From positions 123,560 through 187,559 of the forward strand of contig NZ_AUMP01000004.1 of assembly GCF_000430745.1 (NCBI RefSeq): DNA of 64,000 nt, written 5' to 3'. Positions 1-8,399 of this stretch are shown piece after piece; within the stretch, counting starts at the first letter, position 1, and every line of letters starts with the position of its first letter. The notes below the pieces were generated by a model. The model had not been told where the DNA came from. It saw only the letters and a list, made by a program, of their open reading frames with translations, and searched no databases. This DNA is from Fictibacillus gelatini DSM 15865 (GTDB taxonomy: Bacteria > Bacillota > Bacilli > Bacillales > Fictibacillaceae). The position numbers and the translations under genes were made by a program.

Positions 1-1728
1 TTCAATTTGCTGACGGTCATATTGTTCTTTATACCAGCCGTCTTTTTTGAGCAATTGCTCATGGGTTCCTTCTTCAATAATCCGACCTTCTTCGAGGACA
101 ATGATCCAATCAGCATGTTCTACCGCAGATAGTCGGTGAGTGGTGATGAATGTTGTTTTTCCTGCACGCTCTGTGCGGATATTGTTAATAATGGCCGCTT
201 CGGTTTTCGCATCTACAGCAGATAAAGCATCATCCAAAAGTAAAATTTCAGGATCGATAAACAAAGCACGGGCGATCGAAACACGCTGCTTTTGCCCGCC
301 GGAAAGCGCGACTCCTTTTTCGCCGACAAGCGTATTCAGCCCTTCCGGAAGCGTGTGAACATCTTTACTAAAAGAAGCCATCTCAAGAACGTGATTGAAC
401 GCCTCAATAGATCCTTCACTTTTACCAAATAAAATATTTTCGCGAACCGTTTTTGAAAACAAAATGGTATCTTGTGGAACGTAGCCGATCCAACCTTGAA
501 TATCTTCTATCGCAATGGATTCAAGCGATACGCCTGAAATCGTGATTTCACCTTTGCCTAACGGGTACTCCCTCAGAAGTTGTTTTATAAAGGTTGTTTT
601 TCCGCTCCCCGTCCGGCCGACGATGCCAAGTGTTTCTCCGCGTTTCACCGTAACCGACACATCGCTTAAATTGTCCGTTTTTGATGATGGATAACGGAAA
701 TGGACGTGATCAAAGCAAATCGTTTCCGGTACTTCAACCGAAATGAGCTCTTCGCCATTTTTTACATCCGGCTCGTAGGAAAGTGTCTCGTTCACGCGGT
801 CAAGGGAAGCGTTTCCTCTTTGCATCACATTGATCAGTTCGCCAACCGCAATCATTGGCCAAATCAGCATTCCAAGATAAACGTTAAATGATACGAGTTC
901 TCCTAGCGTAATCGTTTTATGAAAGACAAGATAGGCACCATAACCGAGACCGATAATGTAACTGATCCCGACAAGAATTTTAATGGTCGGCTCAAATAGA
1001 GCATCGATTTTCGATACCGCAATATTTTTTTCATAAACATCTTCAGTCAGTGCATCGAACCGTTTTACGTCCGCTTCTTCCTGTACATATGCCCTGATGA
1101 CACGAACGCCGGAAATACTTTCTAACACCTGGTCATTTAAATGGCCAAAAGCATCCTGGGCAATTGTAAACCGTTGATGCACCTTTTTCCCATACTTTTG
1201 GATAACGAAAGCGATCACTGGAAGTGGCAGAATGGCGGCCGCCGTCAGTTTCCAGCTAATAAGAAAGCCCATGGTCACTAGAATCGTTAACATATACATG
1301 CTTGAGTCAACGAGTGTCAAAATGCCAAACCCTGCTGTAACCGATACGGCTTTTAAATCATTCGTAGCCCTTGCCATTAAGTCCCCGGTACGATTTTTTT
1401 CAAAAAACGTTGGTGTCATTTTGATTAAGTGGCGCATAAACCTGGAACGCAAGATTCGCTCGACGACAAATGCCCCGCCAAACAACTGATAAGACCAAAT
1501 ATACGTAAGCACATAATTGCTAATAAGAACGGTAAGAAAAACAGCTAGCGTTTGCATAAGCTTCTCTGCTGTCAGACGCCCTAGATTTATATCATCAATC
1601 GCAATCCCGATAAGCTTTGGCGGAATCACTTCAAGGACATTAACGATAAGCAATAATAGAATGGCAATCGTATATCGCTTCCAATGTTGTTTAAAAAACC
1701 AGCCTAACTTAACTAAAACAGTAAACAT
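1..1728 (-). CDS. bmrC: ABC multidrug exporter half-transporter, BmrC/YheI-like (3' end outside window)
   Basis: Fused permease-ATPase half transporter; 576 codons are visible and the last few (B. subtilis YheI is about 585 aa) lie beyond position 1. The N-terminal half holds the six-helix exporter domain, starting MFTVLVKLGWFFKQHW. The C-terminal half has Walker A GRTGSGKTT, the signature LSGGQKQR and Walker B ILLLDDALSAVDA. The start is the ATG at 1728, behind GGAGGAGAGGG. In B. subtilis YheI (BmrC) works as a heterodimer with YheH (BmrD); the partner would lie to the left, outside the window. The gene sits directly behind a leader peptide and two hairpins (see 1758-1956), as in the bmrBCD operon. 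Family sure; orthology likely. Confidence 0.93.
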   Translation of the reverse strand, partial: MFTVLVKLGWFFKQHWKRYTIAILLLLIVNVLEVIPPKLIGIAIDDINLGRLTAEKLMQTLAVFLTVLISNYVLTYIWSYQLFGGAFVVERILRSRFMRHLIKMTPTFFEKNRTGDLMARATNDLKAVSVTAGFGILTLVDSSMYMLTILVTMGFLISWKLTAAAILPLPVIAFVIQKYGKKVHQRFTIAQDAFGHLNDQVLESISGVRVIRAYVQEEADVKRFDALTEDVYEKNIAVSKIDALFEPTIKILVGISYIIGLGYGAYLVFHKTITLGELVSFNVYLGMLIWPMIAVGELINVMQRGNASLDRVNETLSYEPDVKNGEELISVEVPETICFDHVHFRYPSSKTDNLSDVSVTVKRGETLGIVGRTGSGKTTFIKQLLREYPLGKGEITISGVSLESIAIEDIQGWIGYVPQDTILFSKTVRENILFGKSEGSIEAFNHVLEMASFSKDVHTLPEGLNTLVGEKGVALSGGQKQRVSIARALFIDPEILLLDDALSAVDAKTEAAIINNIRTERAGKTTFITTHRLSAVEHADWIIVLEEGRIIEEGTHEQLLKKDGWYKEQYDRQQIE

Positions 1729-1757
1729 ATTCCCTCTCCTCCCGGTATGAAAAAAAT

Positions 1758-1790
1758 AAAAAAGCATACCACTCGCCGGGCATGCTTTTA
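1758..1790 (-). terminator. Second leader hairpin, attenuator-type terminator before bmrC
   Basis: On the minus strand, AAAGCATGCC and GGTATGCTTT form a stem followed by a long T-rich tract, ending just before the bmrC ribosome binding site. Read-through of this site is required to express the exporter gene. Confidence 0.6.
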
Positions 1791-1798
1791 AAAAACAC

Positions 1799-1838
1799 AA
1801 AAAAAGCGCGGTCACGAATGGGAAAAGGTGACCTGCGC
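1799..1838 (-). terminator. First leader hairpin, intrinsic terminator
   Basis: Minus strand: arms GCGC-A-GGTCAC and GTGACC-GCGC are followed by seven T. The 5' arm (GTCAC) can alternatively pair with GTGAC inside the last codons of the upstream leader peptide, giving a plausible antiterminator. Confidence 0.65.
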
Positions 1839-1872
1839 AAGTTACTATGTAAAAAAAGGCGTAAAAATCCCT

Positions 1873-1956
1873 CTAAACCGACGAATGGCAAGTCACAGTA
1901 TGAAGTTTAAAATGAACGGTCATATCCATATTGGACAAATATGCTAATAATACCAT
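1873..1956 (-). CDS. Leader peptide of the bmrC operon (27 aa)
   Basis: A 27-codon reading frame starts at ATG 1956 behind AAAGGATGG and ends just before the first leader hairpin. It begins MVLLAYLSNMDM. Its last codons contain GTGAC, which is complementary to the 5' arm of the first terminator, so ribosome position on this peptide could decide termination. The B. subtilis bmrB-bmrC-bmrD operon is known to be controlled by ribosome-mediated attenuation at the bmrB leader; this is the equivalent position. I did not compare the peptide with BmrB itself. Inference from layout. Confidence 0.55.
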   Translation of the reverse strand: MVLLAYLSNMDMTVHFKLHTVTCHSSV

Positions 1957-2140
1957 GACTACCATCCTTTCCATAAATTTGTAGTATATCAGTAGTGTTA
2001 ATACTACCACTGTTCTAACAATTGTGTCAATAGGTCAATTTTCTTTTTTTAACATTAACCTCTAATATACTTGGTTAAGGTTCATGAATACGGTATATTA
2101 ATCATTATGGCAACATTACATCTAAAATGGAGGTGTGCAA

Positions 2141-2569
2141 ATGAAAGAGGAGTCACTCCATATCATTGAGCACGAAATTGCATTGTTAGTAAGGCTTACA
2201 ACTGCGTATAGCCCCCGGCTTGGGGAATTGGATCGTTCTGAATACCTTCTTTTAAGTGAACTAGACAACCATAGCCCTTTAGCCATTAATGTCCTTGCCG
2301 ATAAATTAATGCTTAATCTTTCTACTGCAAGCAGACAAGTCGCCAGCCTTGAAGCTAAACAGTTTATCCATCGATTCCCCGATCCACAAAATGGGCGCAT
2401 CAGTCTTGTTGAGATAACTGCAGAAGGACAGGCCATTTTGCGTAAAGTCCAAAAAGCGCGCTACGCCGTATATAAAGAAGTCCTTCAAGACTGGTCAAAT
2501 GAAGAATTAGAGATTTTGGAAGCTAATTTGATTCGTTTAAATCAGGATTTTAAAAAATGGAGCAGATAA
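2141..2569 (+). CDS. MarR-family transcriptional regulator
   Basis: A 142-residue winged-helix regulator of the MarR family. The recognition region (PLAINVLADKLMLNLSTAS) is followed by the wing (RFPDPQNGRISLVEIT). MarR proteins are dimers that leave palindromic operators when they bind ligand. The ATG at 2141 is chosen over the in-frame GTG at 2135 because GGAGGTG (2129-2135) is then 5 nt upstream. It is followed on the same strand by an MFS efflux gene with a long palindrome in its promoter region, so it is probably the repressor of that pump. The effector is unknown. Confidence 0.88.
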   Translation: MKEESLHIIEHEIALLVRLTTAYSPRLGELDRSEYLLLSELDNHSPLAINVLADKLMLNLSTASRQVASLEAKQFIHRFPDPQNGRISLVEITAEGQAILRKVQKARYAVYKEVLQDWSNEELEILEANLIRLNQDFKKWSR

Positions 2570-2615
2570 ACAAGGGTTGTTGCCATTAATTGATCGGCAG
2601 CAATCTCATTTTTTA

Positions 2616-2643
2616 TTGCTTTATTTACAAAAAGTTGTATAAT
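2616..2643 (+). promoter_or_regulatory. Promoter of the MFS transporter gene
   Basis: TTGCTT, a 16-nt spacer and TATAAT (2638-2643). The predicted start of transcription lies immediately before the palindrome at 2658. Confidence 0.6.
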
Positions 2644-2657
2644 GTTCTTTGTTGCCA

Positions 2658-2682
2658 AACAACTTGTATTATACAAGTTGTT
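2658..2682. promoter_or_regulatory. 25-bp palindromic operator, probable MarR site
   Basis: Perfect inverted repeat: AACAACTTGTA, TTA, then its exact complement TACAAGTTGTT. It sits between the promoter and the ribosome binding site of the MFS gene, where a bound dimer would block transcription. A half-site-like AAGTTGTA overlaps the -10 region. Confidence 0.7.
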
Positions 2683-2706
2683 AGATGCAATAAAGGAGGT
2701 TTTCAA

Positions 2707-4326
2707 ATGAGCGCTCAAACGCTATCTAATCAAAGCAAAAAAAGTATTCCTAAATACTTTATCATTTCGATTTTAACGATTTTTTCTATCGGGCCTCAAT
2801 ACTTTTTAAATTTAACGTATACGGTTAATCAAATGATCATTCAAAATAGGTTTCAGTTAAGCACGAATGATATGTTGATTCCTTCGGGTCTTTCTAATCT
2901 TGCATTCGCCCTTGGTGTTCCGCTTGGAAGAGCCCTGTCGCGAAAATATGGCGTTAGGAAAACGTATCTTCCGCTCGTCTTTATTTTTATGTGTGGAACG
3001 ATTATTGACTGTTTATCTTCAGGATTAATGCCGCTTATTTTCGGCAGGACGATTCAAGGATTGGCCGCAGGGATGTTGTTTTTAACTATTCTTCCTGTAA
3101 AATTAGTTTCATTCCCAAACCGGGTGCGGCATTTATTTTTATTTTTCGTCATTACCGGTTTATTCGGGGCTTCCGCCGTAGGTGCATTTTTTGGAACGCT
3201 ATCATTAAGCACGGACGATTGGCGCTGGCCGTACATGATTAATATTTTTGCTTCGGTTCTTTGTTTGATTGTCGGATCTATTATATTGCCGAAACAAAAG
3301 CCGGACGAAAAACAACAGGAGAGCGCCATTGACAAAACGGGAGTATTTTTATTAGTTCTTCTCACAGTTGTTCTTGCCTTTCCGGTCGTCAATTTACAAA
3401 ACAAAGGCTTTGATTCTATATTCGTCTGGCCGTTCTTCCTGGCAGCTACGATTGTGATGGTATTATTTATTTATAACGACTGGCAGGCGAAAAATCCGTT
3501 AGTCCCATTTCGCGCGTTAAAAAGCCCAAAAACGCTTTCGGGTACGATCATGGCTGTCGCTGGCCACGTTTCTCTAGTTGTAACGCTCGCCGGAATCAAC
3601 GGATTTTTACGCAGCATTAAAAACATTACTTTCCATGATTTTTCATACTTTTATTTCTGTTTCTTTTTAGGAGTTGTTGTTTCCGCGATTCTTTGTACTT
3701 TTTTATACGATGTCATCGGGCCCGGGGTGCTTGGTATGATCGGGTCACTGCTTATTATATTTGTAAGCATGAAATGGAGACATGTTGAGCCGGAAGCTTC
3801 TTTAATGTGGCTCAATGTGCAAATGGCCGGTTTAGGGATAGGAATTAGTATGACCCTTGTCTCAGGGGCGCTCGGAACGGCGCTTGCAGGTGATCTTCAT
3901 CACGCCTCTCACCGCTCCGTTTCTCTTCACGGGATTCGCAACTATGTCGGGGCAATCGGCGCATCCATTCTCGGCTGGTTTATCTACAGAGAAAATGCCA
4001 TCCATTACGAACTAATTAGAGGTCATGTAAGTAAGGCAGACCCTGAAGTGAACCTGGAGCTCTCGAACTTGGTTCATCATTTCATGAACAGCGGGCATAC
4101 GTTGACGGAGGCAAAAGGTCTTGCGCTTTATACCGTTATCGCGAACGCAAAAAAATCGGCTGTTCTCGGTGCTTATCATGAAATCTTTACAATATTGCTT
4201 ATATTGGGGATGATTATGTTGCTAGCTTCTATCGTTAAAACGGCAGCAGGAGAACACCGGAAACTTGTGAAAAAAGAAACACCACTTGGCTTACCTGCTC
4301 CGATTGAAGAAAAGAAAATGAGCTAA
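2707..4326 (+). CDS. MFS multidrug transporter, 14-helix DHA2 type
   Basis: A 539-residue hydrophobic membrane protein of the major facilitator superfamily. The inter-helix 2-3 motif is seen as GVPLGRALSRKYGVRK (about residues 75-90) and the helix 4 motif as FGRTIQGLAAG. Length and helix count fit the DHA2 proton-drug antiporters. The start is the ATG at 2707 behind AAAGGAGG; the reading frame is open further upstream, but that part contains the promoter and operator. Two helices near the C-terminus are separated by a long polar loop (about residues 430-490). Probably co-regulated with, and repressed by, the upstream MarR protein. Substrate not predictable. Confidence 0.88.
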   Translation: MSAQTLSNQSKKSIPKYFIISILTIFSIGPQYFLNLTYTVNQMIIQNRFQLSTNDMLIPSGLSNLAFALGVPLGRALSRKYGVRKTYLPLVFIFMCGTIIDCLSSGLMPLIFGRTIQGLAAGMLFLTILPVKLVSFPNRVRHLFLFFVITGLFGASAVGAFFGTLSLSTDDWRWPYMINIFASVLCLIVGSIILPKQKPDEKQQESAIDKTGVFLLVLLTVVLAFPVVNLQNKGFDSIFVWPFFLAATIVMVLFIYNDWQAKNPLVPFRALKSPKTLSGTIMAVAGHVSLVVTLAGINGFLRSIKNITFHDFSYFYFCFFLGVVVSAILCTFLYDVIGPGVLGMIGSLLIIFVSMKWRHVEPEASLMWLNVQMAGLGIGISMTLVSGALGTALAGDLHHASHRSVSLHGIRNYVGAIGASILGWFIYRENAIHYELIRGHVSKADPEVNLELSNLVHHFMNSGHTLTEAKGLALYTVIANAKKSAVLGAYHEIFTILLILGMIMLLASIVKTAAGEHRKLVKKETPLGLPAPIEEKKMS

Positions 4327-4337
4327 AAAGATTGCCT

Positions 4338-4442
4338 GCCTGATTTGGCGGATAGAGTGCCTGATTTGGCGGATAGAGTGCCTGATTTGGCGGATAGAGT
4401 GCCTGATTTGGCGGATAGAGTGCCTGATTTGGCGGATAGATA
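4338..4442. repeat. Tandem array of five 21-bp repeats
   Basis: Four identical 21-bp units starting at 4338, 4359, 4380 and 4401, and a fifth (4422-4442) that diverges in its last bases. The unit begins GCCTGATTTGGCGG and ends ATAGAGT. The array lies just after the MFS stop codon and before the shared terminator. There are no spacers. On the minus strand the array is open in one frame (repeating YPPNQAL), but nothing suggests it is translated. Confidence 0.95.
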
Positions 4443-4447
4443 GACGT

Positions 4448-4482
4448 AAAAAGAGTGATCGATGAATCGATCACTCTTTTTT
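4448..4482. terminator. Bidirectional terminator between MFS gene and ribH
   Basis: AAAAGAGTGATCGAT and its complement form a near-perfect stem with a 2-3 nt loop, with A and T runs on the two sides. It serves the convergent MFS and rib transcripts. Confidence 0.9.
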
Positions 4483-4485
4483 GTC

Positions 4486-4953
4486 TTATTGGAATTGACG
4501 GCTTAAGTTCGCCATTTCGATCGCGGCTGCAGCTGCTTCCCATCCTTTGTTACCGGCTTTTGTTCCGGCTCGTTCAATTGCTTGTTCGATTGATTCTGTC
4601 GTAAGGACGCCGAACATGACTGGAATGCCTGTATTTAACGAAATCGATGCTATGCCTTTGGCCGCTTCGTTGCATACATAATCAAAATGCGGAGTAGACC
4701 CGCGGATGACAGTGCCAAGTGCGATGACTGCATCATATTTCTTAGATTCCGCCATTTTCTTAGCAATAAGAGGAATTTCAAAAGCTCCCGGTACCCAGGC
4801 GACATCAACATCTTCTTCAGCTACTCCATGTCGTTTCAATGCATCTTCTGCTCCGCTTAATAGTTTTCCGGTAATAAACTCGTTAAACCGTCCAACGACA
4901 ATGCCAATTTTCAACCCTGTTCCAACTAAATTTCCTTCAAATACGTTTTTCAT
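4486..4953 (-). CDS. ribH: 6,7-dimethyl-8-ribityllumazine synthase
   Basis: A 155-residue lumazine synthase, the penultimate enzyme of riboflavin synthesis: it condenses 5-amino-6-ribitylaminouracil with dihydroxybutanone phosphate and normally assembles into icosahedral capsids. Family landmarks are [16 protein letters not shown], the substrate loop WVPGAFEIP, and [21 protein letters not shown] with its catalytic His. Start at ATG 4953 behind GGAGGGAA. Last gene of the rib operon, ending at the terminator 4448-4482. Confidence 0.98.
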   Translation of the reverse strand: MKNVFEGNLVGTGLKIGIVVGRFNEFITGKLLSGAEDALKRHGVAEEDVDVAWVPGAFEIPLIAKKMAESKKYDAVIALGTVIRGSTPHFDYVCNEAAKGIASISLNTGIPVMFGVLTTESIEQAIERAGTKAGNKGWEAAAAAIEMANLSRQFQ

Positions 4954-4979
4954 CTCATTTCCCTCCAATATACTCTCGA

Positions 4980-6173
4980 TTAAATGTGCAACATATGTCC
5001 AAGTTTGCTTTTTTTCGTTTTTAAGTAATTCTCATTTTCTTTCTTCGTTGGCATTTGTATTGGAACACGTTCAACGACTTCCAAATCATATCCGCTTAAA
5101 CCCGTTATTTTTCGAGGGTTGTTTGTTAGTAAGCGCATTTTTTTAATGCCCAGCTCTTTTAAAATTTGCGCCCCGATGCCATAATCTCTTAAATCAGGCG
5201 CAAAGCCAAGCTGTTCGTTTGCTTCGACCGTGTCATAGCCTTGCTCTTGTAGCTTGTAAGCCTTCATTTTATTGAGGAGGCCAATCCCCCTTCCTTCCTG
5301 GCGCATATAAAGAAGAACCCCATTTCCTTCTTTTTCAATTTGCGAGAGTGCAGCGTGAAGCTGAGGCCCACAATCGCAACGATTCGAACCAAATACGTCT
5401 CCTGTCAGACATTCTGAATGAACTCGAACGAGGATCGGTTTTTCCGGATCGATTTCACCCTTTACAAGAGCGACATGCTCTTTTTGATCAAGACTATTTG
5501 AAAAGCCAACCGCCCGAAACTCTCCGAATTCTGTTGGCAATGTAATTTCCACTTCTTTTTTTACCAATTTTTCGCGATGGCGCCGATATTCGATTAAATC
5601 TTTAATGGTAATCAGCTTTAATTCGTGCTCTTTTGCTAATTTTTCCAGTTCAGGGACACGGGCCATTGTTCCGTCCTCTTTCATAATTTCACAAATGACT
5701 CCTGCCGGTTTCGCCCCTGCAAGAAGTGCCAGATCAACTGCCGCTTCAGTATGGCCAGCCCTGCGAAGCACTCCTCCGTCTTTAGCAATAAGCGGAAAAA
5801 TATGTCCCGGCCGTTTAAAATCGCTTCCTTTCGAACGTTCATCAACAATTGCCTGTACCGTCTTTGCCCGTTCATGAGCGGAAATTCCGGTTGTTGTCGT
5901 GATATGATCAATACTAATGGTAAATGCCGTTCCGAGTGTATCAGTGTTTTGCGCAACCATTGGCGTAAGATCAAGCTTCCCGGCGATTTCTGCTGACACC
6001 GGGCTACAAACAAGCCCCCGCCCATGGGTCACCATAAAATTGATGACTTCAGGTGTCGCTTTTTCAGCAATCGCAACGAAATCCCCTTCATTTTCCCGAT
6101 CCTCATCATCGACAACAATGACCATTTTTCCGGCTTTTAAATCGGCTATTGCTTCTTCAATTGTGTTAAACAT
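4980..6173 (-). CDS. ribBA: Bifunctional DHBP synthase / GTP cyclohydrolase II
   Basis: A 397-residue fusion. Residues ~1-200 are 3,4-dihydroxy-2-butanone-4-phosphate synthase ([11 protein letters not shown] metal/substrate loop). Residues ~205-397 are GTP cyclohydrolase II with the zinc ligands in [18 protein letters not shown] and the RQEGRGIGL motif. It supplies both precursors of riboflavin. Start at ATG 6173, 7 nt after AGGAGGG; the two in-frame TTG codons upstream are less well spaced. Third gene of the rib operon. Confidence 0.98.
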   Translation of the reverse strand: MFNTIEEAIADLKAGKMVIVVDDEDRENEGDFVAIAEKATPEVINFMVTHGRGLVCSPVSAEIAGKLDLTPMVAQNTDTLGTAFTISIDHITTTTGISAHERAKTVQAIVDERSKGSDFKRPGHIFPLIAKDGGVLRRAGHTEAAVDLALLAGAKPAGVICEIMKEDGTMARVPELEKLAKEHELKLITIKDLIEYRRHREKLVKKEVEITLPTEFGEFRAVGFSNSLDQKEHVALVKGEIDPEKPILVRVHSECLTGDVFGSNRCDCGPQLHAALSQIEKEGNGVLLYMRQEGRGIGLLNKMKAYKLQEQGYDTVEANEQLGFAPDLRDYGIGAQILKELGIKKMRLLTNNPRKITGLSGYDLEVVERVPIQMPTKKENENYLKTKKSKLGHMLHI

Positions 6174-6209
6174 CAACAATCCCTCCTATCTTATCGAGTA
6201 GTGCGACCC

Positions 6210-6860
6210 TTAAAACCCATGTTCTTGTAAAAACGCTTCAGTAAGAAGGCTTTTCGTTTCTTTTTTCGATTGCCTTGCTGTTAAAAAGTTTTCGACATAT
6301 TTACCAAGCATGTCACATTCTATATTGACACGATCTCCTTTTCCTTTTTCGCCAAGAATCGTATGTGAAACGGTATGGGGAATAAGCGAGACCGTAACCG
6401 TATCGTCATTCACTTCAAAAATCGTTAAACTTGTCCCATCGATAGCGATGGAACCTTTTATCATACAATATTTTGCCAACTCTTCCGGCAATTTAATTTG
6501 ATAATAGATCGCATTTTGTTCAGGCTTTTTCGAGACAATCTCACCGACACCATCAACATGCCCGGTTACAAAATGTCCGCCAAACCTTCCGCCCGCTGCC
6601 ATCGCCCGTTCCAAATTTACCTTTGAGCGGCTCGTTAATTCTTTTAAACCCGTATGCCGATACGTTTCAGGCATAACGTCAACTGTAAATTGATTGTCGG
6701 TAAAAGAGGTAACGGTTAAACAAACACCATTTACAGCAATGCTGTCTCCAAGCCTGACATCTGTTAAAATGGCTTTTGCTTCAATTGTAAGAACGATGGT
6801 TTCATGTCCTTTTTGAATGGAACGAATGGACCCGATTTCTTCAACTATTCCTGTAAACAT
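6210..6860 (-). CDS. ribE: Riboflavin synthase, alpha subunit
   Basis: A 216-residue protein made of two lumazine-binding repeats (MFTGIVEEIG at residue 1; GHFVTGHVDGVG near residue 98). It dismutates two lumazines to riboflavin and the pyrimidine precursor. The ATG at 6860, behind AAAGGGAG, gives the canonical N-terminus. It starts 4 nt after the ribD stop, so translation is probably coupled. Confidence 0.98.
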   Translation of the reverse strand: MFTGIVEEIGSIRSIQKGHETIVLTIEAKAILTDVRLGDSIAVNGVCLTVTSFTDNQFTVDVMPETYRHTGLKELTSRSKVNLERAMAAGGRFGGHFVTGHVDGVGEIVSKKPEQNAIYYQIKLPEELAKYCMIKGSIAIDGTSLTIFEVNDDTVTVSLIPHTVSHTILGEKGKGDRVNIECDMLGKYVENFLTARQSKKETKSLLTEAFLQEHGF

Positions 6861-6864
6861 GGCG

Positions 6865-7953
6865 TTACTCCCTTTCCGGAACCGATATAATTTTAATATC
6901 AGGACCGATTTGTTCAACCGACTTAATTTTTAAATGGAGCGCTTTTTCTAATTCGCGAAAGCCTTCACCTGAAAAAGAAGTAGGCGCATTTTGCCCGCCA
7001 ATTAAAAGAGGAGCGACATATGTGATCACTTGATCCACTTCGCCGGACTGAAGAAAGCTTCCGTTTACCGTTGCGCCTCCTTCAACAAATATGGAAGTGA
7101 TTCCTCGCTTCCCAAGCATTTTCAATACATCCGAAATGTCGATCGTTTTTTTATTCATTGACAAAATTGTAATGCCTTTTTCTTCGTATGGGTGTTTCGC
7201 TTCGGGCTTGACCTCATTTCCTGTTACAATCCAGGTTGGTGCCTTCCCGTCGCAAATCATATTGCTTTCAATCGGGGTAAGTAAATGGGTATCTAAAATA
7301 ATGCGGATTGGGTTTTTTCCGCCGTTTGGGAGTCGAGTGGTGAGAGAGGGATTGTCTTTTAAAACCGTTCCAATGCCAACTAATATCGCATCATGCTCAT
7401 GCCTATAGCGATGGACATCCAGCCGGGCCGCTTCTGACGTAATCCATTGGCTTTCCCCCGTTGACGTGGCTGTTTTTCCATCAAGGCTTGTAGCTGTTTT
7501 TAATGTGACAAACGGTTTTTTCGTTTTTATAAAGTGGTAAAATACTGCATTTAATTCGTCCGCACGGTCCTTCATTAAACCGAAGTCAACCTGGATGCCA
7601 GCTTCTTTCAGTCTTTGAATGCCTTTGCCGCTAACGAGCGGGTTTGGGTCGGTCGTTGCAATGACTGCGCGTTTTATTCCTCGTTCAATGACTAAATCGG
7701 CACATGGAGGGGTTTTCCCGAAATGACTGCACGGTTCCAGTGTTACATAGATTGTTGCTCCTTTCGCCTTGTCTCCTGCCATAGTTAAAGCATGGACTTC
7801 AGCATGAGGTTCTCCCGCCTTTAAATGGGCCCCCATACCGACAACCTGGCCATCTTTCACAACAATTGCCCCAACCAACGGATTCGGACTTGTTTGTCCC
7901 TTCGCACTTTCCGCCAGCTTGAGCGCTAGCTCCATAAACGTTTCATCTCTCAT
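6865..7953 (-). CDS. ribD: Bifunctional pyrimidine deaminase / reductase
   Basis: A 362-residue enzyme carrying out the second and third steps of riboflavin synthesis. The N-terminal zinc deaminase domain has PHAEVHAL and PCSHFGKTPPC; the C-terminal reductase domain (from about residue 145) binds NADPH. Length matches B. subtilis RibG/RibD (361 aa). Start ATG 7953 behind AAGGTGAG. First gene of the operon, behind the FMN riboswitch. Confidence 0.98.
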   Translation of the reverse strand: MRDETFMELALKLAESAKGQTSPNPLVGAIVVKDGQVVGMGAHLKAGEPHAEVHALTMAGDKAKGATIYVTLEPCSHFGKTPPCADLVIERGIKRAVIATTDPNPLVSGKGIQRLKEAGIQVDFGLMKDRADELNAVFYHFIKTKKPFVTLKTATSLDGKTATSTGESQWITSEAARLDVHRYRHEHDAILVGIGTVLKDNPSLTTRLPNGGKNPIRIILDTHLLTPIESNMICDGKAPTWIVTGNEVKPEAKHPYEEKGITILSMNKKTIDISDVLKMLGKRGITSIFVEGGATVNGSFLQSGEVDQVITYVAPLLIGGQNAPTSFSGEGFRELEKALHLKIKSVEQIGPDIKIISVPERE

Positions 7954-7976
7954 TTACTCACCTTCTTTCACTAAAT

Positions 7977-8015
7977 AAAAATAACAACCCCGGAAGAACA
8001 ACTACTCCCGGGGTT
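7977..8015 (-). terminator. Riboswitch-controlled terminator of the rib operon
   Basis: Minus strand: AACCCCGGGAG pairs with CTTCCGGGGTT around an 8-nt loop, followed by a T-rich tract. It sits between the FMN aptamer and ribD, the expression platform position. Confidence 0.9.
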
Positions 8016-8077
8016 ACTTAACAATAACAAAATAAACCTTTAACATTTCAATTTTTTAAAAGTTAAAAGCTCTCTCG

Positions 8078-8275
8078 TTCCTTCTCCCATCCAGACTATA
8101 CTGTCGGCTCCGGAATTTCACCGAATCCACCATTCTAGAGATTGGAGATTAGAGATTGGAAGCTGGAAAAATCTAACGTCTCACTTCTCACATCTAGCTT
8201 CTAGAATGGGTCACGGGCTAAGAAGCGTTGCTTCATCACCGCCGGTTGGGAATTTCACCCGACCCCGAAGGAAAA
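8078..8275 (-). promoter_or_regulatory. FMN riboswitch (RFN element)
   Basis: The conserved RFN blocks occur in order on the minus strand: CGGGGTCGGGTGAAATTCCC, AACCGGCGGTGATGAAG, AGCCCGTGACCC, GGATTCGGTGAAATTCCGG, and AGCCGACAGTATAGTCTGG, closing with GGAGAAGG. FMN binding lets the terminator at 7977-8015 form and shuts off ribD-ribE-ribBA-ribH. The variable arm is unusually long: CCATTCTAGA and TCTAGAATGG (8130-8139 and 8200-8209) form a perfect stem enclosing about 60 nt that contain a simple-sequence run of AGATTGG/AGATTAG units. Confidence 0.97.
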
Positions 8276-8304
8276 TACAATATTTAGTTATACACCACGT
8301 TTTC

Positions 8305-8333
8305 ATTATAGCCTTATTTTTTCAATAAAACAA
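8305..8333 (-). promoter_or_regulatory. rib operon promoter
   Basis: Minus strand TTGTTT (8333-8328), a 17-nt spacer and a perfect TATAAT (8310-8305), about 25 nt upstream of the start of the FMN aptamer. Confidence 0.75.
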
Positions 8334-8399
8334 ACGAATTCATATTTTTATCCTTCAAGGTGATATTAATAACGATGTTTTTTGTCAGGAGATGAAACG

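Noticed and set aside
1709..1891. 60-aa minus-strand protein overlapping the bmrC start
   Set aside because: Starts with TTG without ribosome binding site and spans both terminator hairpins; the 27-aa leader frame is a better candidate.
4338..4442. CRISPR array
   Set aside because: The repeats are tandem with no spacers and no cas genes are near.
4235..4543. Minus-strand protein with repeating YPPNQAL
   Set aside because: It is an open frame created by the 21-bp repeat and the MFS and ribH ends; no ribosome binding site.
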